Under the pieces are notes generated by a model. It saw only the letters and a program-made list of their open reading frames with translations, did not search any database and was not told where the DNA came from. From Veillonellaceae bacterium (GTDB lineage: Bacteria > Bacillota > Negativicutes > Veillonellales > Veillonellaceae): a stretch of DNA of 64,000 nucleotides. The position numbers and the translations under genes are program-made. Positions 25,437 to 35,157 of the stretch are shown here, in pieces (positions within the stretch are counted from its first letter, which is position 1; each line of letters opens with the position of its first letter). The DNA lies in assembly GCA_900766245.1 (NCBI GenBank), contig CAAFUR010000011.1, forward strand, positions 1 through 64,000, read 5' to 3'.

Positions 25437-26315
25437 ATGAGTTGGCGCACGGTAGTTATAACTAAGCAATCAAAACTTGATTTTAAGATGAATTATATGA
25501 TTGTTCGGCAGGGATTCGATGTAAAGAAAGTGTTTATTGATGAGATTTACATGGTGATTATTGAATCTACGGCAGTAAGTTTAACTGCCGTGCTTCTCAA
25601 TGCGTTAGTAAAAGCTAAAGTTAAAATAGTTTTTTGCGATGAAAAGAGGAATCCTAGTAGTGAAGTAATGCCATTGTACGGTTGTCATAATACAAGTAAA
25701 CGATGCCGTGAACAAGCTAACTGGGATGATGAAATTAAGGGGCATATTTGGAGTCGTATCGTAGCTGAGAAGATTCATAATCAAGCTCGGGTTCTTGAAA
25801 AGAATGGACATACTAATGAAACAGATATGCTATATGGCTATATTGATGGTATATGCTTTAATGACATAACTCAGAGAGAAGGACATGCAGCGAAAGTATA
25901 TTTTAATAGCTTGTTTGGCAGCACTTTTACGAGAGAGCAAGAAAACCCTATTAATGCTGGATTGGATTATGGGTACAGTATATTTTTATCTGCTGTTAAT
26001 CGTGAGATTGTTAGAAATGGATATATAACACAATTAGGTATTAATCATCGAAATCAATTTAATTCTTACAATTTAGGGTCAGACCTGGTAGAGGTATTAC
26101 GAGTATTTGTGGATAACAAAATAGTCGGCTTAGCTCCTAAGGAATTTGGAAAGGAAGAAAAACTAAGTCTAGTGAGTTTACTAGCTTTAGATGTAAAAGT
26201 AGAAGGGACTACGTTTATGTTAAAAGATGCTATAGGAATTTATTGTAAAAGTGTATTAGATGCACTAACGTATAAGGATCCAGATTTGATTAGGTTTATT
26301 ACATATGAGTTATAG
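25437..26315 (+). CDS. cas1: CRISPR integrase Cas1, type II
   Basis: This 292-residue protein is the catalytic subunit of the spacer integrase. The type II Cas1 pattern is visible: SWRTVVITKQSKLDF at the start, IIESTAVSLTAVLLNAL, VKIVFCDEKRNPSSEVMPLYG, and INAGLDYGYSIFLSAVNREIV with the later LGINHRNQFNSYNLGSDLVE that supplies metal ligands. It begins eight bases after cas9 behind AGGAG, and its end overlaps cas2. It looks complete. Confidence 0.95.
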   Translation: MSWRTVVITKQSKLDFKMNYMIVRQGFDVKKVFIDEIYMVIIESTAVSLTAVLLNALVKAKVKIVFCDEKRNPSSEVMPLYGCHNTSKRCREQANWDDEIKGHIWSRIVAEKIHNQARVLEKNGHTNETDMLYGYIDGICFNDITQREGHAAKVYFNSLFGSTFTREQENPINAGLDYGYSIFLSAVNREIVRNGYITQLGINHRNQFNSYNLGSDLVEVLRVFVDNKIVGLAPKEFGKEEKLSLVSLLALDVKVEGTTFMLKDAIGIYCKSVLDALTYKDPDLIRFITYEL

Positions 26316-26625
26316 ATTTATGAGAGTGTTCGTAATGTTTGATTTGCCAACAGATACATCGGTTCATAGAAAAGCCTATCGTGATTTCAGAAAGTTTCTG
26401 TTAGTGAATGGCTTTATTATGTTACAGGAATCGGTGTATGTGAAACTGGTGTTAAATACGACAAGTGTTAAATTGTTAGAGAAACAACTTCGAGAACATA
26501 AGCCTGTAGAGGGGAATATTTGTTTACTAACAGTGACAGAAAAGCAATATTCTAAAATGGAAATACTGACTGGAGAAGTGCAGTCGGAAGTTTTAGATAC
26601 AACAGAGAGAGTGATTGTACTGTGA
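26305..26625 (+). CDS. cas2: CRISPR-associated protein Cas2
   Basis: This 106-residue ferredoxin-fold protein bridges Cas1 dimers in the integration complex. The family start MRVFVMFDLPTDT and the FIMLQESVYVKLV strand are clear. Its start overlaps the end of cas1 by 11 bases and its stop overlaps the GTG start of csn2 (GTGA), so the genes are translationally coupled. Confidence 0.94.
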   Translation: MSYRFMRVFVMFDLPTDTSVHRKAYRDFRKFLLVNGFIMLQESVYVKLVLNTTSVKLLEKQLREHKPVEGNICLLTVTEKQYSKMEILTGEVQSEVLDTTERVIVL

Positions 26626-27298
26626 AACTTTTTTATCAAGATTCGACGATAGAAATCAATTTGGACACTACCAAGATTAATTACTTATGCATTGAAAGGC
26701 ATAGTGTGTTTCGGCATATGATCTTAGAACTGTATGAGCAATATAATGGTGGAGAAGGGCCTTGGATATATAATGTAAATGCTAAAGGCGTACCTATTGA
26801 CAAATCACTTCATGTTATCATGACCCCCCCATTCAAGTGGATGTAAATAGTAAAACAATCTTAACAAAGTTGAATGCTAATCTAGTGAAAGAAAGTAATT
26901 TGATAGTGGAAGATTTACACGATACGGTGTCTAAATTACATCAGTTTTTCTATAAATTAGAGTTTGAGTCAACCCTTGCCATTGAACACAAAGAAGAAAT
27001 TGTAGCAAATGATATTATAAAGTTAGGAGTATTTAAAATACATGAAAGTGATACAGATGCGGTGGTGCGCTTAGTAGACTATATTGATATTGTTCATGAG
27101 TTGCTGAATCCGGATTTATTTGTGATTGCGAATATAGATATGTATTTAGACTCCGAGGAGTTACATCAATTTTTTAACACTATATTAGCGAAACAGTTAT
27201 GCATTCTATGCATATCATCTGGCGCATATGGAATACATGATATTGATAAATCTTTAATTAATGGGTATACTTTAGATAGTGACTTTTGTTTGATATAA
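26622..27298 (+). pseudogene. csn2: csn2 broken by a frameshift at a C7 tract
   Basis: Two frames together make a type II-A Csn2 of about 225 residues, the DNA-end-binding ring that acts in spacer acquisition. Frame one (26622-26846) gives the N-terminal part, beginning MKLFYQDSTIEINLD. At CCCCCCC (26824-26830) it turns into FKWM and stops. Frame two, open upstream of 26837, continues IQVDVNSKTILTKLNANLV, which aligns with the family motif DVNS.TIL, then runs to SDFCLI. One more C (eight) would join the frames as MTPPIQVDVNSKT. Either slippage at the tract switches the gene, or it is a recent mutation or a base-calling error. Confidence 0.85.
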
Positions 27299-27371
27299 CG
27301 GTATTTACAGGATTACACTTGGTGGTGACTGGATAAGCTTTGGAACTTTGGACTCGTATTTGGGGGTTGGG
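27299..27371 (+). promoter_or_regulatory. CRISPR leader with an inverted partial repeat
   Basis: The 73 bases between csn2 and the first repeat should be the leader. TATTTACAGGATTACACT (27302-27319) is the reverse complement of the repeat core AGTGTAATTCTGTAAATA with one mismatch. The remainder is G/T-rich, with no clear promoter. Confidence 0.6.
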
Positions 27372-28464
27372 GTTTGAGAGTAGTGTAATTCTGTAAATAT
27401 CTCAAACATCCATGTAGATGCGGTAACGAATACCTAAGTTTGAGAGTAATGTAATTCTGTAAATATCTCAAACGTGTTATTTACTAACACATACACCACG
27501 CCAGTTTGAGAGTAGTGTAATTCTGTAAATATCTCAAACTTTCAAGCTGCTAACGTTATCAACAATGGTGTTTGAGAGTAGTGTAATTCTGTAAATGTCT
27601 CAAACTACCACCACTTCAACGCCACAAATAGAACCGTTTGAGAGTAGTGTAATTCTGTAAATGTCTCAAACGTGGGATGTCCTTTGTTTCGTAAATTTCT
27701 TGTTTGAGAGTAGTGTAATTCTGTAAATGTCTCAAACACTGGTAGGGCGTGAAGTCTCCGAGGACATGTTTGAGAGTAGTGTAATTCTGTAAATGTCTCA
27801 AACAATTCTCCAATCTCATATGTTGGCCACGTTGTTTGAGAGTAGTGTAATTCTGTAGATGTCTCAAACAACTAATTCAAAAGATAAAGGGCGCCACTAG
27901 TTTGAGAGTAGTGTAATTTTATAAATGCCTCAAACCGAACGCAAAAAAAATAAAGCACAAGCGCTGTTTGAGAGTAGTGTGATTCTGTAAATGTCTCAAA
28001 TGTCGGTGGAGGATTGGTTACATGGTTGCTAGTTTGAGAGTAGTGCAATTCTGTAAATGTCTCAAACGGCAATGAGTTCTTCTGGTGTAGCGGAAGCGTT
28101 TGAGAGTAGTGTAATTCTGTAAATGTCTCAAACCCTTGTTACGTCAATTATCTTACTCATCTTGTTTGAGAGTAGAGTGATTCTGTAAATGTCTCAAACT
28201 TTGAAGCATGCTTGCAAGTGTTGTTCTCGGTTTGAGAGTTAGTGTAATTTTATAAATGCCTCAAACCGAACGCAAGAAAATTAAAGCACAAGCGCTGTTT
28301 GAGAGTAGTGTGATTCTGTAAATATCTCAAACGTTGTGATCCACGAACAAGATCCCAATCGTGTTTGAGAGTAGTGTGCTTCTGTAAATGTCTCAAACTG
28401 GCATGGGCTTGCATTTCCTCAATGCTCAGTTTGAGAGTACTGTGATTCTGCAAATATATAAACT
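27372..28464 (+). CRISPR. CRISPR array, 17 repeats and 16 spacers
   Basis: Repeats are 36 bases, starting GTTTGAGAGTAGTG and ending CTGTAAATATCTCAAAC or CTGTAAATGTCTCAAAC. Spacers are 30 bases, giving a 66-base period from 27372 on. The first three repeats carry AAATAT and most later ones AAATGT. Repeats 9-17 are more mutated, repeat 14 (28230-28266) has an extra T, and the last (28429-28464) is degenerate at its 3' end. The leader end is therefore next to csn2 and transcription is in the cas direction. Spacers 9 and 14 are near copies of each other. No spacer obviously matches other sequence in the window. Confidence 0.97.
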
Positions 28465-28472
28465 GTAATTCT

Positions 28473-28507
28473 TATACTATCTAATAATCGACTTATTAGA
28501 TAGTATA
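28473..28507. terminator. 15-base perfect hairpin after the array
   Basis: TATACTATCTAATAA (28473-28487) pairs perfectly with TTATTAGATAGTATA (28493-28507) around TCGAC. It lacks a T run, so it may be an array-end structure or a processing or protein site. Confidence 0.4.
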
Positions 28508-28599
28508 GGGATATGCCATGGATCTTGTTGATGTGAATTATTATTTTCCTGTCTCTAAGGTATAGCAAATAAAATTTTGAATCGAATACAGAAATGGAT

Positions 28600-28635
28600 A
28601 GATTAGTCTGTGAATACAACGGACTAATCTTTTTT
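28600..28635 (+). terminator. Terminator downstream of the CRISPR array
   Basis: GATTAGTC (28601-28608) pairs with GACTAATC (28622-28629), followed by TTTTTTG. Confidence 0.7.
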
Positions 28636-28683
28636 GTATAGTATAGAATCATAAACTTGCTACCGCCTTTTTATCACTTCTTT

Positions 28684-28712
28684 TTGACTATTACTTGCTA
28701 GTAGGCTATAAT
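28684..28712 (+). promoter_or_regulatory. secA promoter
   Basis: TTGACT (28684-28689) and TATAAT (28707-28712) are exactly 17 bases apart, 56 bases before the secA start. Confidence 0.75.
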
Positions 28713-28767
28713 AATCTAGATACATAGTATTTAATTGAAACTTTCCACATATAAGGAGTTGAGATAG

Positions 28768-31206
28768 TTGTTAGGTTTTATACAAAAACTATTGGGCAAT
28801 AAAAATGCAAAAGAAATTAAACGGATTCGATCCATTGTTGAAGAGATTAATGGATTGGAACCAGAATTGTTATCGTTAAGTGATACTTCTTTGCGCGCAA
28901 AGACAGAAGAGTTCAAAGCAAGATTGGCAAATGGTGAAACATTAGATGATATTTTACCAGAAGCATTTGCTGTGGTTCGTGAGGCATCCAAACGTGTATT
29001 GGGTATGCGTCACTTCGACGTACAAATGATTGGTGGTATTGTATTGCACCGTGGTAATATTGCAGAAATGCGTACTGGTGAAGGTAAAACATTAGTAGCC
29101 ACCTTGCCAGTATATTTAAATGCCCTATCTGGTAAAGGCGTGCACGTTGTAACAGTCAACGATTACTTGGCGAAACGTGACAGCGAATGGATGGGACGTT
29201 TATATAATTTCTTAGGTTTATCTACTGGCTTAATTGTAGCTGGTTTAGATTACGACCAACGGAAACAATCCTATGGCGCAGATATTACATACGGTACAAA
29301 TAATGAGTTCGGCTTTGACTATTTGCGGGATAATATGGTTGTTCATGCAGACCAAATGGTGCAACGTCCATTGAATTATGCTATCGTCGATGAAGTGGAC
29401 TCCATTTTAATTGACGAAGCACGTACACCGCTCATTATTTCTGGTCCAGGGGAACGATCTACAGAACGCTATTATGAATTAGCGAAAGTAGTGCCACACC
29501 TAGTGAAAGACGAAGATTACACCATCGATGAAAAACAAAAAACCATAGCGCCTACAGAAGAAGGGATTGCAAAAGTTGAAAAAATGTTACACATCGAAAA
29601 CTTGTATGATTCTTCTAACTTAGAATTGAATCACTTGTTGAGTGCCTCCCTTCGTGCGTACGCCATGATGGAACGTGACAAAGATTACGTCGTGAAAGAT
29701 GGCGAAGTGGTTATCGTTGACGAATTTACTGGTCGTTTAATGTTCGGTCGTCGCTATTCCGATGGTTTACACCAAGCTATTGAAGCGAAAGAAGGGCTAC
29801 GTGTAGAACGTGAAAGCCAAACCTTAGCATCCATTACATTCCAAAACTATTTCCGTATGTATGAGAAATTGTCTGGTATGACGGGTACAGCGAAAACAGA
29901 AGAACAAGAATTTAATAATATTTACGGTTTGGAAGTATACGAAATTCCGCCAAATAAAGTATTAGCACGTGTGGATATGCCAGATTTAATCTTTAAAACA
30001 AAAGATGCTAAATACCGTGCTGTTGTTCGCGATGTAGTGGAACGTCATAAAACAGGACAGCCAATCTTGGTGGGTACTACCTCCATTACACAATCTGAAA
30101 TGCTTAGTGATATGTTGACAAAAGCCGGCGTACCTCACAATGTATTGAATGCGAAACATCATGAAAAAGAAGCAGAAATTGTTGCGAATGCAGGTCAGTA
30201 TGGCATGGTAACAATTGCCACGAATATGGCGGGCCGTGGTACCGATATTTCCTTAGGGGAAGGTGTAGCTGAATTAGGCGGTTTGCACATTTTAGGTACT
30301 GAGCGACATGAAAGTCGTCGTATCGACAATCAGTTGCGCGGTCGTTCTGGCCGTCAAGGGGACAATGGTTCCTCTCAGTTCTTCTTGTCTTTGGAAGATG
30401 ATTTAATGCGTATTTTTGGCGCAGATAATATTGCTGGCATGATGGATAAATTAGGTATGGAAGAAGATGAGCCAATTGAGCATTCTTTAATTACTAAATC
30501 CATCGAACGAGCACAGAAAAAAGTAGAAAATCATAACTTTAATATTCGTAAGTATATCTTGGAATATGATGATGTTATGAATCAACAACGGGAAGTATTA
30601 TACGGACAACGTCGTTTGATCTTGAATAACCAATCCTTACGTGAAACTATTTTGCATATGGTTGATAACTTAATTATCAATGCTATGAATCAATATGCAG
30701 ATGAAAAATTATATCCAGAAGAATGGAACTATGAAGGCTTACTAAAACATTTAGAAATTTACTTCTTAGAACCAGGTATGTTAACAGTGGAGCAAATGGA
30801 AGAATATGGTCGTGCAGAATTGCAAGAGCACTTAATCGACATTGCTCACAAAGAGTATGAAAAACGTGAATCCTTATTTGGAGAAGCCAATATGCGCGAG
30901 CTTGAAAAAGCTATTATGCTTAAAGTGGTGGACAGCAAATGGATGGAACATTTGGATGCTATGGATATGTTAAAAGAAGGGATTGGCCTACGTGCATATG
31001 GACAAAAAAATCCATTAGTAGAATACAAATTTGAGGCCTATGACATGTTCGAAAGTATGAAAGAAGCTATTACGGATGAAACTATTATGTATTTATACCG
31101 TATCCAAATTAATGTGGATACAATAGCAGAAGAAGAACCGGTTGATCATCTAGCTGATGCTAAGACCCACCATGAAGACGTGTTGGAACCACAAAACGTA
31201 GACTAG
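28768..31206 (+). CDS. secA: Preprotein translocase ATPase SecA
   Basis: This 812-residue motor drives protein export through SecYEG. Walker A is MRTGEGKTLVATLP near residue 106. DEVDSILIDEARTPLIISG, the preprotein-binding region, ATNMAGRGTDI and LRGRSGRQGDNGSSQFFLS are all present. The C terminus ends in an acidic tail with no CxCxSGxxxxCH zinc motif, so the SecB/lipid-binding tip found in many SecAs is missing. It starts at TTG behind AAGGAG, with a strong promoter just upstream. prfB follows about 80 bases later, the usual neighbour of secA in Firmicutes. Confidence 0.96.
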   Translation: MLGFIQKLLGNKNAKEIKRIRSIVEEINGLEPELLSLSDTSLRAKTEEFKARLANGETLDDILPEAFAVVREASKRVLGMRHFDVQMIGGIVLHRGNIAEMRTGEGKTLVATLPVYLNALSGKGVHVVTVNDYLAKRDSEWMGRLYNFLGLSTGLIVAGLDYDQRKQSYGADITYGTNNEFGFDYLRDNMVVHADQMVQRPLNYAIVDEVDSILIDEARTPLIISGPGERSTERYYELAKVVPHLVKDEDYTIDEKQKTIAPTEEGIAKVEKMLHIENLYDSSNLELNHLLSASLRAYAMMERDKDYVVKDGEVVIVDEFTGRLMFGRRYSDGLHQAIEAKEGLRVERESQTLASITFQNYFRMYEKLSGMTGTAKTEEQEFNNIYGLEVYEIPPNKVLARVDMPDLIFKTKDAKYRAVVRDVVERHKTGQPILVGTTSITQSEMLSDMLTKAGVPHNVLNAKHHEKEAEIVANAGQYGMVTIATNMAGRGTDISLGEGVAELGGLHILGTERHESRRIDNQLRGRSGRQGDNGSSQFFLSLEDDLMRIFGADNIAGMMDKLGMEEDEPIEHSLITKSIERAQKKVENHNFNIRKYILEYDDVMNQQREVLYGQRRLILNNQSLRETILHMVDNLIINAMNQYADEKLYPEEWNYEGLLKHLEIYFLEPGMLTVEQMEEYGRAELQEHLIDIAHKEYEKRESLFGEANMRELEKAIMLKVVDSKWMEHLDAMDMLKEGIGLRAYGQKNPLVEYKFEAYDMFESMKEAITDETIMYLYRIQINVDTIAEEEPVDHLADAKTHHEDVLEPQNVD

Positions 31207-31286
31207 ACTTTCATGGCCACGCAGCGAGGTGATACATCTCCTGTGCGGCCATTTGTTGTATAGAATGAAAGAAAGAGGTGAATAAA

Positions 31287-32394
31287 TTGTTAGAAGACTT
31301 AAAAGGTCCTATCGACAATTTAGAGGAGCGTATTTTTGGAATGAGGGATTCACTTTAACATCGCTCAAAAAGAAGAACGCATATTAACATTAGATATAAA
31401 AATGAGTGACCCTGATTTTTGGAATGATCCAGAGGCAGCACGCGACATTTCCCAAGAGGCGACACAATTAAAAGATGCTGTAGAAGGATATAAAAAGCTG
31501 GTCACAGATATCGAAGAAGCAAAGCTCATGTTAGAGATGGCCATCGATGAGGAAGATGTATCTATGGAAGGGGAACTGACTGCTATGGTAGAACAGTTGA
31601 CTCATGAAGTAGAGCATCGAGAAGTGTTGCTTTTATTAAGTGGTGAATACGATAAGAATAATGCTATCCTTACGTTTCATGCTGGTGCCGGTGGTACGGA
31701 AGCGCAAGATTGGTGTTCTATGCTGATTCGCATGTACTTGCGTTGGGCAGAAAAACAAGGATACAGTATTTCTCTCATGGATGAACAAGTAGGCGATGAA
31801 GCGGGCATTAAAAGTGCGACCTTCCTCATCAAAGGGGAAAATGCTTTTGGCTATATGAAATCTGAAAAAGGTGTACATCGGTTAGTTCGTATTTCTCCGT
31901 TTGATTCTGCCGCACGCCGTCATACCTCATTCTGTGCCGTTGACGTGATGCCTGAAATTGATGAGACCGTAGAAATTAATTTAGATATGAAAGATGTACA
32001 AGTGGATACGTATCGTGCCAGTGGTGCTGGCGGACAGCACATCAACAAAACGGACTCTGCCGTGCGTATGACACATACTCCGACGGGGATTGTCGTACAG
32101 TGTCAAAGTGAGCGCTCACAAATTCAAAATAGAGAACAATGTTTAAAACTATTGCGTGCTAAATTATTTGAATTAGAGTTAGAAAAGCAAGCTGAGTTGA
32201 AGGAACAATTGGGTGGTACCTACCAAGCGATTGAATGGGGAAGCCAAATTCGATCCTACGTATTCCATCCGTACAATATGGTTAAAGATCATCGTACTAA
32301 CGTGGAAACAGGCAATGTACAAGCTGTCATGGATGGTAATTTAGATCAATTTATGGAAGGTTTCTTGAAGAAAGAAGCAAATTTAACAATATAA
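31287..32394 (+). CDS. prfB: Peptide chain release factor 2, programmed +1 frameshift
   Basis: RF2 recognises UGA and UAA and releases the finished chain. Frame one starts at TTG 31287 behind AGAGGTG, reads MLEDLKGPIDNLEE and reaches GMRDSL before the stop TAA at 31356-31358. After CTT (31353-31355), slipping one base gives AACATCGCTCAA and the rest: NIAQKEERI, KMSDPDFWNDPE, the codon-reading SPF tripeptide (RISPFDSAARRHTSF) and catalytic GGQ (ASGAGGQHINKTDSAVR). The joined product is about 368 residues, normal for RF2. The in-frame stop is UAA where nearly all prfB genes have UGA; an internal AGGG precedes the slip site. Confidence 0.92.
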
Positions 32395-32404
32395 TGGAGT
32401 GGCA

Positions 32405-33124
32405 GTGAGAAATTTCTTTTTAAAAACAATACTATTCGTCTTGATACTAGGTGGTATCGTTATAGGGGGCTCATCCTTTTTATTGCCTACCCTTGTGAGT
32501 CATGAAGTGGAATCAAGATTAGAAGGAGCATTACATCCTGATGAGCAATCTATGCGTATTGAATCCTCTCCAGGATTTAAATTGGCCTTAGGTGAGATTG
32601 ACTCCTTTCGTGGTAACTTAGAAGGCGTTACTTTAGGTAAGTTGAAAGTACAACGTTTGACGTTTGATTTGCGTCAAATTCAAATTGAGCCTAAAGAATT
32701 ATTTTTTGACCAACAATTACGTTTTACGAGTTTCGGACAAGGTCACATTGAAGGGGTTATCCATCAAGATGATTTGAAACGATATATTGAACAACATTTA
32801 TCCAGTTCCAGTGCAAAAGGGTTATCTATTGAAACTGTGGAGATTTCTGACCGTGGTGTTGTCATGAGTGGTCGTATCGACGTAGGGGGATTCCTCTCTG
32901 GTAAGGTAATGATCCAAGGGCATTTGGAAATTGAAGAGAATACATTACAATTTGCCACTGAAAAATTGTCCATTGGTGGAGCTAGTTTAAACCGCTTATC
33001 TAGTGGTGCGGTGAAAGCAATTCCTCTTTATGATTTTGGAAAGTTCCCGATTCCAGTTCAATTGGATCGTGTAGAAACAGGACGTGAAGAAATTCATGTA
33101 TTCGTGCATCCTGTTGCACAATAG
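32405..33124 (+). CDS. DUF2993 (LmeA-like) envelope protein
   Basis: This protein of about 239 residues has an N-terminal membrane anchor (ILFVLILGGIVIGGSSFLLP) and a body with the DUF2993 pattern of short beta strands and a SVEIS-type repeat. The family binds phospholipid in other bacteria; here the role is unproven. Two GTG codons could start it: 32405 has GGAG at good spacing, while 32399 is too close to it. It lies just after prfB and nine bases before the DUF5693 gene, so the three are likely one transcript. Confidence 0.72.
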   Translation: MRNFFLKTILFVLILGGIVIGGSSFLLPTLVSHEVESRLEGALHPDEQSMRIESSPGFKLALGEIDSFRGNLEGVTLGKLKVQRLTFDLRQIQIEPKELFFDQQLRFTSFGQGHIEGVIHQDDLKRYIEQHLSSSSAKGLSIETVEISDRGVVMSGRIDVGGFLSGKVMIQGHLEIEENTLQFATEKLSIGGASLNRLSSGAVKAIPLYDFGKFPIPVQLDRVETGREEIHVFVHPVAQ

Positions 33125-33132
33125 GAGGGCTT

Positions 33133-35157
33133 ATGAAACTAAAGACAATATCTATTTACACATGGATTTTAATAGCCTTTCTAGGTGTAGGCATTGTGAG
33201 TGGACTCCTATTGGTGAAAGAACGTCATCATATTGAGGCACAGCAGGAGCAGATTGAAAATATCATTGATTATGATGGGCTTCTTAGAGCAAATGCCTAT
33301 GAGAAACGCTCCTTACCGGAGGCTGTAGCAGCGGCTAAAGAATCTGGTATTACAGCCTTAGCGATTTATGATAGAACACTGCAAAAAGAAAAAGATGCAG
33401 GTCATATTCATATGTATAGCTCCCATGACTTACAGCAGTTACAAGTGGAAGGTACACAGCCAGGTATGACCTATGTGGGCGTGATTCCTGGTAAAGAAGC
33501 TTACTTTCAAGAGGTGCAAGAAGATTTAGTGCGCCGCCTAGGTAAGGATAAAGTTACAACGTTGCAAACATCGTTGGGACCTATGTTAGGATTAGCCTTA
33601 CCAAGTGATTCGATGAAAGATATGAATTTGGGAATTTCCAAGTTACAAGCTCAAGAAGTGGCGAACCTCGGATTCCATGTCATTGTGCGCCCTACGAACT
33701 ATAAAGGCGTTACTGTGGAAGATGTAGATCATGTATTTCAACGAATCGAGGGTGTCCCTAATGTAACGGGTATGGTCTTTGTAGGGAAAGAAGCTTTGGG
33801 ATATCCCTTGCATGTGGATCGTACTTTAGAACAATTAGAAGCACGCCATATCCCTGTAGTTGGCATTGAAGCGGTAAACCAATTGCAATATTTCCCTCAA
33901 GCAGGGTTCCTAGAAATGGCTAATGCCAATCACTATAAAGTAGGCAGATTGTACACTGTATCGAAAGAAGAGGTGCGCAAACTTACTCCAGGCGAACTAG
34001 TACAATGGTTCTATATTAGCGACATTGAACGAAATATCCGCTACAATTTGTTCCCATTATATGAACAAGGCGTAGATAATAGAACCGCCTTAGAAACGAC
34101 ATTGTTTGTAGCGAAACAAGTGACCGATAAATTACAAGCTCGTGGCTTTACCACAGGGCAAGCCTCAGTCTATCCAGTGTATACGCCGAACACTTTGTTA
34201 CGAGTATTAACGATGACAGGTGTAATTAGCTTAGCGACACTCACATTGGGTCAGTTTATACGTATACGAAAACCATATTTACTAGGCCTATTTGCTGTGG
34301 GGGCTATCCTTTCTATTGGTATCTATGTGATGACTACAGGTACAAAAGTTATGTCTGCTTGGGCATTGGTAGCCGCTATATCTGCACCAGTTTTGGCCAT
34401 GACGATGATCTTTGATTGTTGGTCAAAACGTAACCATACGGGTTTATCCCCGTGGAGAAGCACTATAGAATCTGTAGTATATCTTGTGGTGGCGGCTTTG
34501 ATTGCTGCCGTTGGTGGCATTAGTATTGCTGCCATGTTAGGTAGCACACAGTTCTTTATGGAATTTGCTTTATTCCATGGCGTGAAATTAACCTTTGTGG
34601 CGCCAGTAGTATTGACTGCTATCGCCTATTTACAACGGTTTCCAATTTGGAAAGGCAGAACTATTTCTTCTGTGAAAGATGTGAAATCTTTCATTACAGA
34701 ATTTGTACAAATAGATATTAAAGTATATAGCTTATTAATCCTAGGTGCTTTGGCTGTGGTAGCCTATGTCTTTGTAGGACGTAGTGGTCATACAGCAGGC
34801 GTACCAGTACCATCTTGGGAACTGGCTTTACGTAGATTTTTAGAAAATACCATGTATGCTCGCCCTCGTGAAAAAGAATTTTTAATCGGTCATCCAGCAT
34901 TTATGCTGGCTGCCTATGCTGTGGGACGACACATTCCAATGGTATTGCATTTTGCCTTATCCGTAGGGGCGGTCATTGGTATTGCCTCCATGGTAGAAAC
35001 ATTCTGTCACTTGCGTACGCCAGTGTATATGTCCATTGCTCGTGGTTACGATGGATTGCTATTAGGTATCGTCATCGGTTTACTAGCGATTATGGCGGTT
35101 CGTTTCATCGGTTATGGCATTCGTTGGTTCCAAGGACGAGGTGAAAGCCATGTGTAA
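33133..35157 (+). CDS. DUF5693 family membrane protein
   Basis: This 674-residue protein has one N-terminal helix (IYTWILIAFLGVGIVSGLLLV), an extracytoplasmic region of about 340 residues and then around eight hydrophobic helices (residues 350-665). It matches DUF5693, a family usually placed next to csaB in Firmicutes, as here. A role in exporting or modifying a secondary cell wall polymer is suggested by that linkage but is not shown. AGGAGGG precedes the ATG, and the gene end overlaps the csaB start by eight bases. Confidence 0.82.
   Translation: MKLKTISIYTWILIAFLGVGIVSGLLLVKERHHIEAQQEQIENIIDYDGLLRANAYEKRSLPEAVAAAKESGITALAIYDRTLQKEKDAGHIHMYSSHDLQQLQVEGTQPGMTYVGVIPGKEAYFQEVQEDLVRRLGKDKVTTLQTSLGPMLGLALPSDSMKDMNLGISKLQAQEVANLGFHVIVRPTNYKGVTVEDVDHVFQRIEGVPNVTGMVFVGKEALGYPLHVDRTLEQLEARHIPVVGIEAVNQLQYFPQAGFLEMANANHYKVGRLYTVSKEEVRKLTPGELVQWFYISDIERNIRYNLFPLYEQGVDNRTALETTLFVAKQVTDKLQARGFTTGQASVYPVYTPNTLLRVLTMTGVISLATLTLGQFIRIRKPYLLGLFAVGAILSIGIYVMTTGTKVMSAWALVAAISAPVLAMTMIFDCWSKRNHTGLSPWRSTIESVVYLVVAALIAAVGGISIAAMLGSTQFFMEFALFHGVKLTFVAPVVLTAIAYLQRFPIWKGRTISSVKDVKSFITEFVQIDIKVYSLLILGALAVVAYVFVGRSGHTAGVPVPSWELALRRFLENTMYARPREKEFLIGHPAFMLAAYAVGRHIPMVLHFALSVGAVIGIASMVETFCHLRTPVYMSIARGYDGLLLGIVIGLLAIMAVRFIGYGIRWFQGRGESHV

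Noticed and set aside
27408..28428. Self-targeting spacers
   Set aside because: By eye no spacer matches other sequence in the window; the rest of the genome cannot be checked.
27605..28453. Reverse-strand frames over the CRISPR array that read repeated LRHLQNYTTLK-type peptides
   Set aside because: They are translations of the 66-base repeat-spacer period, not genes.
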